Source: Bacillota bacterium (GTDB taxonomy: Bacteria; Bacillota; Clostridia; Oscillospirales; Ruminococcaceae). From it: a stretch of 24,216 nt of DNA. The stretch lies in the NCBI GenBank assembly GCA_023413185.1, contig JAEZQD010000128.1, positions 1 through 24,216 of the forward strand, written 5' to 3'. Under the pieces are notes generated by a model. The model was not told the DNA's origin and ran no database searches. It saw only the letters and a program-made list of their open reading frames with translations. The position numbers and the translations under genes were made by a program. Positions 1-7,774 of the stretch are shown one piece after another; the first letter of the stretch is position 1, and the number at the start of each line of letters is the position of its first letter.

Positions 1-1
1 T

Positions 2-3000
2 GCGCCGAACGGCGCAAGGCTGACCATTGGCGCAACCGTGCCGAACCTTGCGTTGCAGGAAGACCCGCTCGCGCTGGTTGACATGCCGAGGGGGCAAGAG
101 TTTGATATCGTTGTTCAGGAGACTGACCCAAACCAGCTTAAGGCGTTTTCCGCACTCAATCCCAGAACAATTGAAGCGGAGGTTGGCAACGAGCTGACCG
201 TTTCTGTCGCAAACGCGGCGTTTACAGCCGACGCGCAGTGGGTACTTGACTGGGCGGACGGAACCACGAGATATGAAACAGGCGCAAGCTTTACGTTTAC
301 CCCTGACCGAACCGGTAAGGCGACCTTGTACGCAAGCTACGGCGGCAAGACGCTCACCGCAAGCGTGATTGTATACGACCCCGGTCTGCCTAAAGCGGCG
401 AAGCTATCGCTAGTTGCTCTCAATTCGCTTGTAGACTATACCCTATATGACCGATACACAGTGACACAGCTACGGGTAATAGCAACCAACGGTACGAGCA
501 CAGAGAGTTTGGACACGGGTCTTACAACCTTCACCTCATCCCACCCCGGGTTGGTTGCGGTGGGGAATGACGGCTCGCTTACCATAAACACAGCGGCGGT
601 TGCCCAGACCGTGACCAAGGACACAAAGGTGACCATCACCGCGCAGGTGAAGAATGACCCCTACGCGAGAAAAGCGACCAAGGTGATTACCGTAACCAAC
701 AAGATACTGCCCGACAGTGTGGGTGAACTAAATTTCTATAATGAATCGGATAAGAGTGTAAACACTGCCGATGACTTTACAGTGGATTTCAGTACCCTTA
801 CAAACAAAAGCTTTGCCACCGCGCTGTCGATTGACCGTCGCTCTCTGGGTGCGGCGTTCTGCCAGAGCAAGGCTGTTGAGGCAGATTATTTGGGCGCCGG
901 AGTAAGCTATCTGCTCGGCAGTAATGAGTACGAGCAGGTGTTTGCCGCATTGACCTTCTCCTCCAGCAACACCAAGGTTGCCACGGTGGATAAGTTTGGC
1001 GTGGTGACCATCAAGGGAGCGGGCACAACCGTCATTAAGGCGGAGCAGCTTAAGGGAACCTACAACGCAAAAACACAGTCCCCCGCCATCGCCACACGCA
1101 CCATCGTGGTAGAAGAGTCCACCACCGCCCTGACGCTGAGCCATTCGGCGTATACCGTGGTGGCAGGCGGCACAAGACCGGTTACCCTTTCGCTCAAGGC
1201 GACCACAACCCCCAAAACCGCCGCCGTAATGTGGGAGAGCGACGATGAAGCTGTCGCAACGGTGGATGCAACCGGCAAGGTAACAATAGCCGCAGGGCTT
1301 TCGGCTGGGGACAAAGCCAATATCACCGCGCGCTCGGGCGGGCGGGAAGCCGGATGCACCATTAAGGTTACCGCCACGGGAATAACGGTTGCGGGCGCGC
1401 AGAAGCTTACAGCAGCTGACAAAAAGCTTACTGTGGGAACAAACAAGCCCTTGTACTTTAAAAGCAATGCTTCCAATATTGCTGACATAGCAATCGGCGT
1501 GAGTAACCCCGATGTGTTCAGCATCGGAGATGTGGTACGTGCGCCGGAGTTTGACAGCGGCGTGCAGCTTGGTTATGCGGTGCCGATTGTTCCAAACGGT
1601 CCGGGCAGCGGAACCATAACCATTGCAATAAGCGGCAAGACCTACACCGAGACCTTCAGCGTGTATAAGTATGACCTAAGTGGCACCGCGCTGACGCTAA
1701 CACCCAGCCACGGGCTGCTATTGGACGAGTGGAGCGCACGTCCCGAGAATGAGAACGCGCAAAGACTTGCAGTGATACTGACCGATAAGACAAAGAACAC
1801 CCTTGCCGAAGTGGATGCGGAGGATATCGTGTTTACCTCCTCGAACCCCGTGCTGCTGCCGGTTAAGCCGGACGGCACCTATCATCTGCGCAACCTGAAC
1901 ACCATCACGAAGCTGACCAGCGTGACGGTGACAGCAACCATGAAGGGGGAGACGGGCGCGCGCTCGGGCAAGATAACCTTTAAGGTGTCGCCCACCACCA
2001 GCGCGGTAAGCAACGTAACCATCACCCACCGCTCCGATGCAGATGACTTTATACAGAACATGATACTTGTAGGTGACACCGAGCAGAGCAAGGTAATCTA
2101 CACCGACGTTGGCGACACGGCAGCGCAGACGGTGTTTAGCCTGGGTGCCAGAATTGACAGAACCAACGACACCAGAGTGATGTTGGCAGAAAGCAAGCAG
2201 ATTACCTGGAAGTCGTCTGACACCAAGGTGGCGACGGTGGACGCAAACGGCACGGTGACCGCCAAGGCAAAGGGCACCGCGGTAATCACAGCCACGGCAA
2301 AGGACGGCTCGGAGCTGAGTGACCGCATCACCCTGCGCGTCAACCACACGGCGGTGGTGACAAACGGTCTGCCAACGACAGACGGCTTTTCGCAGGTGGA
2401 GCTGCTGGGCGGCGGTTCGTACACCATCCCCTATAAGCTTGCACCGATAAACGGTGATATCATAATTGCGGGCTACGAGGTAAAATCAGGCGGCGACTAC
2501 ATCACAGTGGACGCAAAGAAGGGTACCGTCAAGGCGGCGAGGGTAACCGCAGAGCAGACCGCCGTGGTAACCGTAAAGCTTGCCAAAAACAAGGTATACG
2601 CCCCTGACGTCTCCGGTTACGAGCAGCTGACAGACGGCGACGATGCGACACCCGACCTTGACCTGACGCTGCGCATTCTGCCCGCCGCCACCGTAAAGGC
2701 GTTTGCGCTGTACGAGAGCGCCGCATCAACCAAAGCCATTACCAAGCTGGATATCCCGTTGGGAACGCCATATACCCTTACCATGAAGGGCACGGGCACG
2801 AACAACGCGGCAATCTCGGATTTTGACAATGCTCTGTGCACGGTGGAGCGCACTACGGCAACCGCCAACATGAATCATGCTCTTAATTTCAGCAGGAATG
2901 AGAATGGGTTGACACTTAACCCAATCACACCCGGTACTTATAAGCTGACGGTCTCTTTGGGCGGCAAAACCGCAATCTGCACCGTGAACGTGCTGTATCA

Positions 3001-3652
3001 ATTGCCCGAATCGGGTGGCACGGGTAGGGTATTCACTGCCAAGGATAAGCTGGAGGGCGCGGTGATACTGCGCGCGGACGATGCGCAGCTGCCCATTGCA
3101 AAGCTCTGCGCGGGCGATACCGAGTACAGTACAGGAACCTATGTAGGTATCCGCGCGGCGGGCTGGGGCGGCGACTGGATTTATGATGACGGAACAAGCG
3201 TCATATACAAGTCCAGCAGCCCGCTGGTTACGGTGGCTGCGAACGGCAAGATTACCGTGGCGCCATACATCCCGAAGGAGACCAAGGTGACCATTACCGC
3301 CACACTCAAAAACGATCCCGCAAAGCACACCGTTAGCATCCCGATAACGGTTACCAGCCAAAGCCTTACCCGAGCCATAACACTGTACCGCGGCACAACC
3401 CCCATTGCGGCGGAGGAAACGGTAACCCTGCTCGCGGACAAAACAACCCTTCGCCTGTCGGCGGTGTGCAAAACCAATGGCGGCTATATGGCCGACAATA
3501 CGGCGGTGACGTGGAAGTCCTCGAACACCAAGGCGGCGACGGTGGATAAAAACGGCGTTGTGAAGCTTACGGGCAAGGGTACGACGGTGATTACCGCTGC
3601 GGCGGCAGACGGCGGCGGAGCACAAACTGGCTTTACTCTCGTGCTGACATAA
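2..3652 (+). CDS. Giant BIG2/Ig-like repeat surface protein, 5' end outside the window
   Basis: The reading frame is already open at base 2, so the GTG at 38 is internal and about 1,216 residues of a longer protein are visible. The visible part is a string of bacterial Ig-like (BIG2) modules. Their hallmark is W/F-x-SS-(N/D)-x-x-x-A-T-V-D-x-x-G-x-V-T, then a G-T-x-V-I-T-A strand. I count about eight, near 530-600, 955-1050, 1230-1330, 1830-1890, 2205-2315, 2490-2575, 3205-3305 and 3510-3615; the fifth and eighth are closest to consensus. A PKD-like stretch (WADGTT) lies near 240-360. No LPXTG motif, membrane segment or dockerin is seen at the C-terminus, which ends right after the last module. 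BIG2 arrays are usually extracellular adhesive or spacer regions. Any catalytic or binding head would be upstream and unseen. The next gene starts 115 bp downstream on the same strand and may be cotranscribed. Family call firm, function unknown. Confidence 0.85.
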   Translation, partial: APNGARLTIGATVPNLALQEDPLALVDMPRGQEFDIVVQETDPNQLKAFSALNPRTIEAEVGNELTVSVANAAFTADAQWVLDWADGTTRYETGASFTFTPDRTGKATLYASYGGKTLTASVIVYDPGLPKAAKLSLVALNSLVDYTLYDRYTVTQLRVIATNGTSTESLDTGLTTFTSSHPGLVAVGNDGSLTINTAAVAQTVTKDTKVTITAQVKNDPYARKATKVITVTNKILPDSVGELNFYNESDKSVNTADDFTVDFSTLTNKSFATALSIDRRSLGAAFCQSKAVEADYLGAGVSYLLGSNEYEQVFAALTFSSSNTKVATVDKFGVVTIKGAGTTVIKAEQLKGTYNAKTQSPAIATRTIVVEESTTALTLSHSAYTVVAGGTRPVTLSLKATTTPKTAAVMWESDDEAVATVDATGKVTIAAGLSAGDKANITARSGGREAGCTIKVTATGITVAGAQKLTAADKKLTVGTNKPLYFKSNASNIADIAIGVSNPDVFSIGDVVRAPEFDSGVQLGYAVPIVPNGPGSGTITIAISGKTYTETFSVYKYDLSGTALTLTPSHGLLLDEWSARPENENAQRLAVILTDKTKNTLAEVDAEDIVFTSSNPVLLPVKPDGTYHLRNLNTITKLTSVTVTATMKGETGARSGKITFKVSPTTSAVSNVTITHRSDADDFIQNMILVGDTEQSKVIYTDVGDTAAQTVFSLGARIDRTNDTRVMLAESKQITWKSSDTKVATVDANGTVTAKAKGTAVITATAKDGSELSDRITLRVNHTAVVTNGLPTTDGFSQVELLGGGSYTIPYKLAPINGDIIIAGYEVKSGGDYITVDAKKGTVKAARVTAEQTAVVTVKLAKNKVYAPDVSGYEQLTDGDDATPDLDLTLRILPAATVKAFALYESAASTKAITKLDIPLGTPYTLTMKGTGTNNAAISDFDNALCTVERTTATANMNHALNFSRNENGLTLNPITPGTYKLTVSLGGKTAICTVNVLYQLPESGGTGRVFTAKDKLEGAVILRADDAQLPIAKLCAGDTEYSTGTYVGIRAAGWGGDWIYDDGTSVIYKSSSPLVTVAANGKITVAPYIPKETKVTITATLKNDPAKHTVSIPITVTSQSLTRAITLYRGTTPIAAEETVTLLADKTTLRLSAVCKTNGGYMADNTAVTWKSSNTKAATVDKNGVVKLTGKGTTVITAAAADGGGAQTGFTLVLT

Positions 3653-3660
3653 CCGCATAG

Positions 3661-3723
3661 CAAGGGCGCGGCTGCCCGCTAAACGGGCATGCCGTGTGCC
3701 TTTGGCACACACAAGACCCTTGT
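3661..3723 (+). repeat. Cluster of nested inverted repeats in the 3653-3767 spacer
   Basis: Three hairpins lie back to back: GCCCG/CGGGC (3674-3678 with 3684-3688), a perfect 7-bp stem GTGTGCC/GGCACAC with a TTT loop (3694-3710), and ACAAG/CTTGT (3711-3723). CAAGGG at 3661-3666 can instead pair with CCCTTG at 3717-3722, closing the first two into a three-way junction. No T-run follows directly, so it is not a typical intrinsic terminator. It could be an mRNA processing or stability element, or a weak terminator between the surface protein and the peptidase. No clear sigma-A promoter was seen in this spacer. Confidence 0.45.
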
Positions 3724-3767
3724 AAGCGACCAAAACGACAACGACCTTTTTATTGAGGAGGAGCACG

Positions 3768-6700
3768 ATGGACAGATATAAAAGACTGATTGCCCTAGCC
3801 GTAACAATCGTAATGCTCGTTGCGATATTGCCGATGAGCACCTTTGCGGAGGAAATCCCGCAGCAGGACGACCCGCCAGAGACGTTTGTTTCGGAGGATG
3901 AGCCTGGCACGGGGGCGGGGTTTGTGGATTTTTCGGAAATGCAGCTATACGCGGGGCTGACTGATCCAACTATAGACAATTCGTTTGGTTGGGGATTAGG
4001 TTCTGGCGGAAACGCTACAATGGCGATTGCGGGACTTACCCGTTGGCAAGACCCTGTAAATGAGACGGATAACCCATACCCAACGTCGAGTTTCACGCTA
4101 AGTAATATTACCTATAATCAAAATGCACAGGTTCAAAAGCATGTGCAAGAGGTCATCCGCCTGCCCAAAAAGTCTATTGCCACAGACAATGCCTTAATCA
4201 AGCAGGCAATAATGGAATATGGAGCTGCATACGCAAGCCTTTGGTGGGACTCGAACTATGGGAATGATTATACAGGTACGTATTACTTTCCACAGGGTGC
4301 ATCTACCGATGAGTATGCGGGCGGTCATGCAATAACAATCGTTGGTTGGGACGATAATTATTCCGCGTCTAATTTCTCAGTATCCCCTACAAATCAAACT
4401 CCAAGTGGAAATGGCGCTTACATTATCAAAAATAGCTGGGGCGAGGGAGCCGGAGACAACGGGTACTACTATGTATCGTACTATGACGCATTCTTAGCAA
4501 CCAATTATGAGACAGATTACTACAGAAGCGATAATGTGACGCTTTTTGTGGGGGTAGAGAGTGCGAGTAATTATTCGCGTCAATACCTGCACGACCCATA
4601 CGGCGCAGTTGGATCTATTTGGGTTTCTGACATGGAGGATAGCTCCCTTTTATACTCGACCGTCTTTACTGCGAGAGAAACTGAGGTTGTGTCAGCGGTA
4701 TCAGTGTACAGCTATGGTTTTAATGATATATTCGAGATTTGGGTTATTCCGCTTGGAGGAACACAAACTACTCCTCCATCGACATCTGTTATTTATTCTC
4801 AAACTGCAAATGCAAGCAAAACCATCTATTACCCCGGTTACCATACAATAAAGCTTGATACAGGTGTTTCCGTTACCAAGGGAAGAAAGTTTGCGGTAGT
4901 TGCAGCGGTAAAGAATCCCGTTGCGGAAGCCGTAACAATCCCTTTGGAATTTAACAGTGGTACGTTTGTAACTCAAGCAAGCTGCGCACGCGGACAGAGC
5001 TTTTTATATAGTGCTGGTTGGAGAGATGGTTATGACTTTTTTACTGATACTTCTGTTGATATCTGCTTAAGAGCGTTTACCTCTCCAATTGGAACGGGAG
5101 GGATACCTTCTGGAAGTTCCGACGAACAACAGGATAATCAGGAACAGCTAGACGAGGATGAAATAGAATCCGATGAACAACAGGGGGGTTCTGACAATAA
5201 CAACTTGTCAGACGAAGACCCCGAAAATCCGTTAGATGCTGATGCGGTTGTGGAAGAAAACCAGACAGAGGGTGAGAATGAATCGGACGGCACCGATGAT
5301 AGTTTTGGCGTTGTGAGCCTTTCGCCTGAGCTTAGAAAACTGCCGGAGCCATATGTTCCTGTGCCTTTGCCTGAGGATTTCCAAGAGCCCCCAACCGGCA
5401 GTGGTACACAGCAAACGGTAGGGGGCGCGGTGCCCGCGCCGTACGACTACTTTAATAATCAAGTAGTAATGCCCTCTGAGCCACCTACCGGCGCGATACC
5501 GCCGGCGCGTTACAATCTAGCAGAAATAGGACTTGTCACTTCAGTAAAAGATCAGGGGGGCTATGGTGCCTGCTGGACGTTTGCCACAATGGCTTGCTTA
5601 GAAAGCTATTACATAAGGCAACAGGCTGTGGAAGGCTTCTCGCTAACCGTCACCCGCAGCGCACCTTACCTGCGTCAGGGGAGCAGCATGACACTAGAGG
5701 TGTCTGCGACCGACGAAAGCTTGGTGGATTTCTACGAGTGGTCGTTTTCGGGCGGCGGGTTTAATATGTTCCAGCAAGGCGAAGGGAACAGAAAATTCTT
5801 GTTGACTGCCGGTGTCGGAGCAATGGAAAACATCATAAGAGGCTCCTGCACAGCGACACTTACAACAGGCGGAGAAATAACAAAGGACTTTACCATCGCC
5901 CTCACCGATTACGGCGCGACCGCCGACGGCAGTGAAGCAAACCCCTATCAGGTTAACACCCGTAAAAAGCTTGAGCTGCTAAACGGCTTTTTGGGCGAGG
6001 ACTCCCAAGACCTACACTTTATACAGACCGCCGACATTGAACTTGAAGTAGATTCATGGACACCCATCGGCTACTATCGCTCCGAAACAGACAAGCTCCC
6101 TTTTATGGGCAGCTACGACGGCGGCGGGTATGTGATTTCCGGCTTTACCCCGGGCGTGATGGATTCGGAAGTCAGTCTTGCCTACGGTCTGTTCGGTTAT
6201 ATCAATCAGGCAGTGATTGATAACATAACCTTTGATAATTATGGTGACTATACCCTCCTTGACACGAACGATCAACTAAAACTGTACCGTTATGGCAGCA
6301 TTGCCGGATATGCAGTGGCTTCAACCCTGCAAGACTGTTCGGTGGCGACTAAGATCCAGGTGGACAGCCCCGGATTACAGGTCACGGCGGGCGGGCTTGT
6401 CGGCAAAATGACAGGCGGCGAAATAGACCACTGCGCGGCAACCTATGTGGATATTATTCAGCCGTGTACAAACCAGATGCGCAGCGTGATAGTAGGCGGA
6501 CTGGCAGGAGAAACTCAAGACGTCAAGGTCAGGCAATCCTACTCGGATGTCTACATTGGCTACAGCTCTGTTGATACCATGGTGAAGATAGGCGGTTTAA
6601 TTGGCAATGTGCTAGGTGGCACCGAGGTAAATGACAGCTTTGTACTTGGCGTGTCGTTTACTCATGCAAAAACGGGCAACACCGCAAAGGTTATTGCGGG

Positions 6701-7544
6701 CATGGCGCATATTGGCGATTTGTCCACCACTACAGAATTCACAAATTGTTATACGTCATTATCGTATCTACATTCCCCGCCTTATGACAACCCCGAAGAT
6801 TACTTTCAGCAGCCATGGGGCAAGGATGCGGCAGTTCTGTTTGGCGGTACTCCGTCAAAGATAACAATGTCAAACTGCTATTACAACAGCAGCGCGGACG
6901 GCGTAAGCAACGCCATAAAAAACAGCTCAAAAAACGGTATAGGCAAAACAGCAGTGTATATGGGTACCCAAAGCTCCTTTACGGGCTTTGACTTTACAAA
7001 CAATTGGACGATGATTCAAGGCAATCGGCATAGGTCGGGTATAAACAGCTTCCCCGCGCTGAAAAACCCACTGGGTGCATTGATGGGAGATTACGGTTTA
7101 TATCCAACGGCAATTTTCAGCGGCGAAACAGTTCAAATAAACGGCACACAGAACCCCTACCACGTATGGCTGCAACAGGTGGGCGCAGAAACTACGCATC
7201 CCGAAATCGCACTGGTAAGCAATGGCAGTGGCGTATTAACAGGCGGTAAGTATGGAGTAACATCCGTTATGCTCGTAGCGGGAGGGGCTGGAGGAACACT
7301 GTTAAGAACAATCGACAACTTCACCGTCATCACCCGCCCGGGCGACCTGAACTTCACTGGCACTCCCCAATACCCGCAGGCAATCGCCCTGCTGCTTGAC
7401 CTGTTAACCGGCAAGCTTACGGACGATGCGGACTACTACGTATTAAATGCAAACCGCACGGACGACACGGATTTCAATATCACCCGCGACGACATCTCCC
7501 TGGCCGACCTTGTTCGGATGAAGCAGCTTGCGGTAGGCGCGTAA
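3768..7544 (+). CDS. Secreted papain-like (C1A) peptidase with permuted catalytic order, GLUG repeats and dockerin-like tail
   Basis: The ATG at 3768 follows GAGGAGGAG (3755-3763); the TTG at 3753 lies within that site and is rejected. The product is 1,258 aa with a signal peptide ending near STFA-27. Right after it come the second-half motifs of a clostridial lectin-like C1 peptidase: DFSE at 54-57, catalytic His187 (GGHAITIVGWDD) and Asn222 (IIKNSWG). A lectin-like domain (about 235-445) and an Asp/Glu/Gln-rich linker (about 450-525) follow. Only then comes the first-half motif, VKDQGGYGACWTFA, with oxyanion Gln596 and nucleophile Cys602 at papain's usual six-residue spacing. Next are an Ig-like domain (about 622-718), GLUG repeats (about 719-1080), an Ig-like segment and a dockerin-like tail (about 1191-1258). 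All four active-site residues are present but in order H, N, Q, C. Family identification is strong; activity of the permuted fold is inferred. Confidence 0.85.
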   Translation: MDRYKRLIALAVTIVMLVAILPMSTFAEEIPQQDDPPETFVSEDEPGTGAGFVDFSEMQLYAGLTDPTIDNSFGWGLGSGGNATMAIAGLTRWQDPVNETDNPYPTSSFTLSNITYNQNAQVQKHVQEVIRLPKKSIATDNALIKQAIMEYGAAYASLWWDSNYGNDYTGTYYFPQGASTDEYAGGHAITIVGWDDNYSASNFSVSPTNQTPSGNGAYIIKNSWGEGAGDNGYYYVSYYDAFLATNYETDYYRSDNVTLFVGVESASNYSRQYLHDPYGAVGSIWVSDMEDSSLLYSTVFTARETEVVSAVSVYSYGFNDIFEIWVIPLGGTQTTPPSTSVIYSQTANASKTIYYPGYHTIKLDTGVSVTKGRKFAVVAAVKNPVAEAVTIPLEFNSGTFVTQASCARGQSFLYSAGWRDGYDFFTDTSVDICLRAFTSPIGTGGIPSGSSDEQQDNQEQLDEDEIESDEQQGGSDNNNLSDEDPENPLDADAVVEENQTEGENESDGTDDSFGVVSLSPELRKLPEPYVPVPLPEDFQEPPTGSGTQQTVGGAVPAPYDYFNNQVVMPSEPPTGAIPPARYNLAEIGLVTSVKDQGGYGACWTFATMACLESYYIRQQAVEGFSLTVTRSAPYLRQGSSMTLEVSATDESLVDFYEWSFSGGGFNMFQQGEGNRKFLLTAGVGAMENIIRGSCTATLTTGGEITKDFTIALTDYGATADGSEANPYQVNTRKKLELLNGFLGEDSQDLHFIQTADIELEVDSWTPIGYYRSETDKLPFMGSYDGGGYVISGFTPGVMDSEVSLAYGLFGYINQAVIDNITFDNYGDYTLLDTNDQLKLYRYGSIAGYAVASTLQDCSVATKIQVDSPGLQVTAGGLVGKMTGGEIDHCAATYVDIIQPCTNQMRSVIVGGLAGETQDVKVRQSYSDVYIGYSSVDTMVKIGGLIGNVLGGTEVNDSFVLGVSFTHAKTGNTAKVIAGMAHIGDLSTTTEFTNCYTSLSYLHSPPYDNPEDYFQQPWGKDAAVLFGGTPSKITMSNCYYNSSADGVSNAIKNSSKNGIGKTAVYMGTQSSFTGFDFTNNWTMIQGNRHRSGINSFPALKNPLGALMGDYGLYPTAIFSGETVQINGTQNPYHVWLQQVGAETTHPEIALVSNGSGVLTGGKYGVTSVMLVAGGAGGTLLRTIDNFTVITRPGDLNFTGTPQYPQAIALLLDLLTGKLTDDADYYVLNANRTDDTDFNITRDDISLADLVRMKQLAVGA

Positions 7545-7589
7545 TACAAGACGATTTCACGTATTTACTGCACAAAACCCCATATTCTG

Positions 7590-7619
7590 TGGACAAAATT
7601 CACCAATCTATGCTACAAT
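7590..7619 (+). promoter_or_regulatory. Sigma-A-type promoter for the second permuted peptidase
   Basis: TGGACA (7590-7595) and TACAAT (7614-7619) are 18 bp apart, with a TG at 7611-7612 giving an extended -10. Transcription would start near 7626, leaving a leader of about 150 nt before the 7775 start. The -35 context CTGTGGACA recurs in the promoter at 11349-11382. Confidence 0.6.
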
Positions 7620-7632
7620 TTAGGCAGAAAAT

Positions 7633-7740
7633 GCGGGCGCGTACCCCTGACATCATAGTAAACGCCCTTGCCGCACAACAGGCAGGGCAAAACAGCACGG
7701 TTCCGCCCGCTTCCGCGTACGGAATCGTGCTTTTATTTAT
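7633..7740 (+). promoter_or_regulatory. Leader with an intrinsic terminator and a possible anti-terminator
   Basis: Between the promoter and the RBS, 7694-7705 and 7720-7731 form a 12-bp stem (one G-U pair) with a 14-nt loop, followed by a T-rich stretch (7731-7739). This is the form of an intrinsic terminator. Upstream, GCGGGCG (7633-7639) is exactly complementary to CGCCCGC (7704-7710), which overlaps the end of the terminator's left arm and its loop, so the two pairings compete. A third hairpin, GCCC-TGCC with GGCA-GGGC (7664-7688), lies between. This suggests attenuation of the 7775 gene. The signal is unknown, and no known riboswitch class was recognised. Confidence 0.5.
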
Positions 7741-7774
7741 GACAATACGTCACACTAAATACGAGGTAATGCAG

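Noticed and set aside
38..40. GTG as the true start of the Ig-like gene
   Set aside because: The frame stays open back to base 2, no RBS precedes the GTG, and the protein would lack a signal peptide.
1718..2347. Minus-strand open frame of 209 codons inside the Ig-like gene
   Set aside because: It mirrors BIG2 codons, is Arg/His/Cys-rich and matches no family; a shadow of the plus-strand gene.
2726..4096. Long minus-strand open frame (456 codons) opposite the Ig-like gene's end and the first peptidase's start
   Set aside because: It is antisense to two well-supported genes and their spacer, is rich in Arg, His and Cys as shadow frames are, and shows no domain.
5104..5290. Short repeats in the acidic linker as a possible tandem-repeat or CRISPR-like array
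   Set aside because: GAACAACAG recurs only as part of Asp/Glu/Gln codons; there is no regular spacing or spacer structure.
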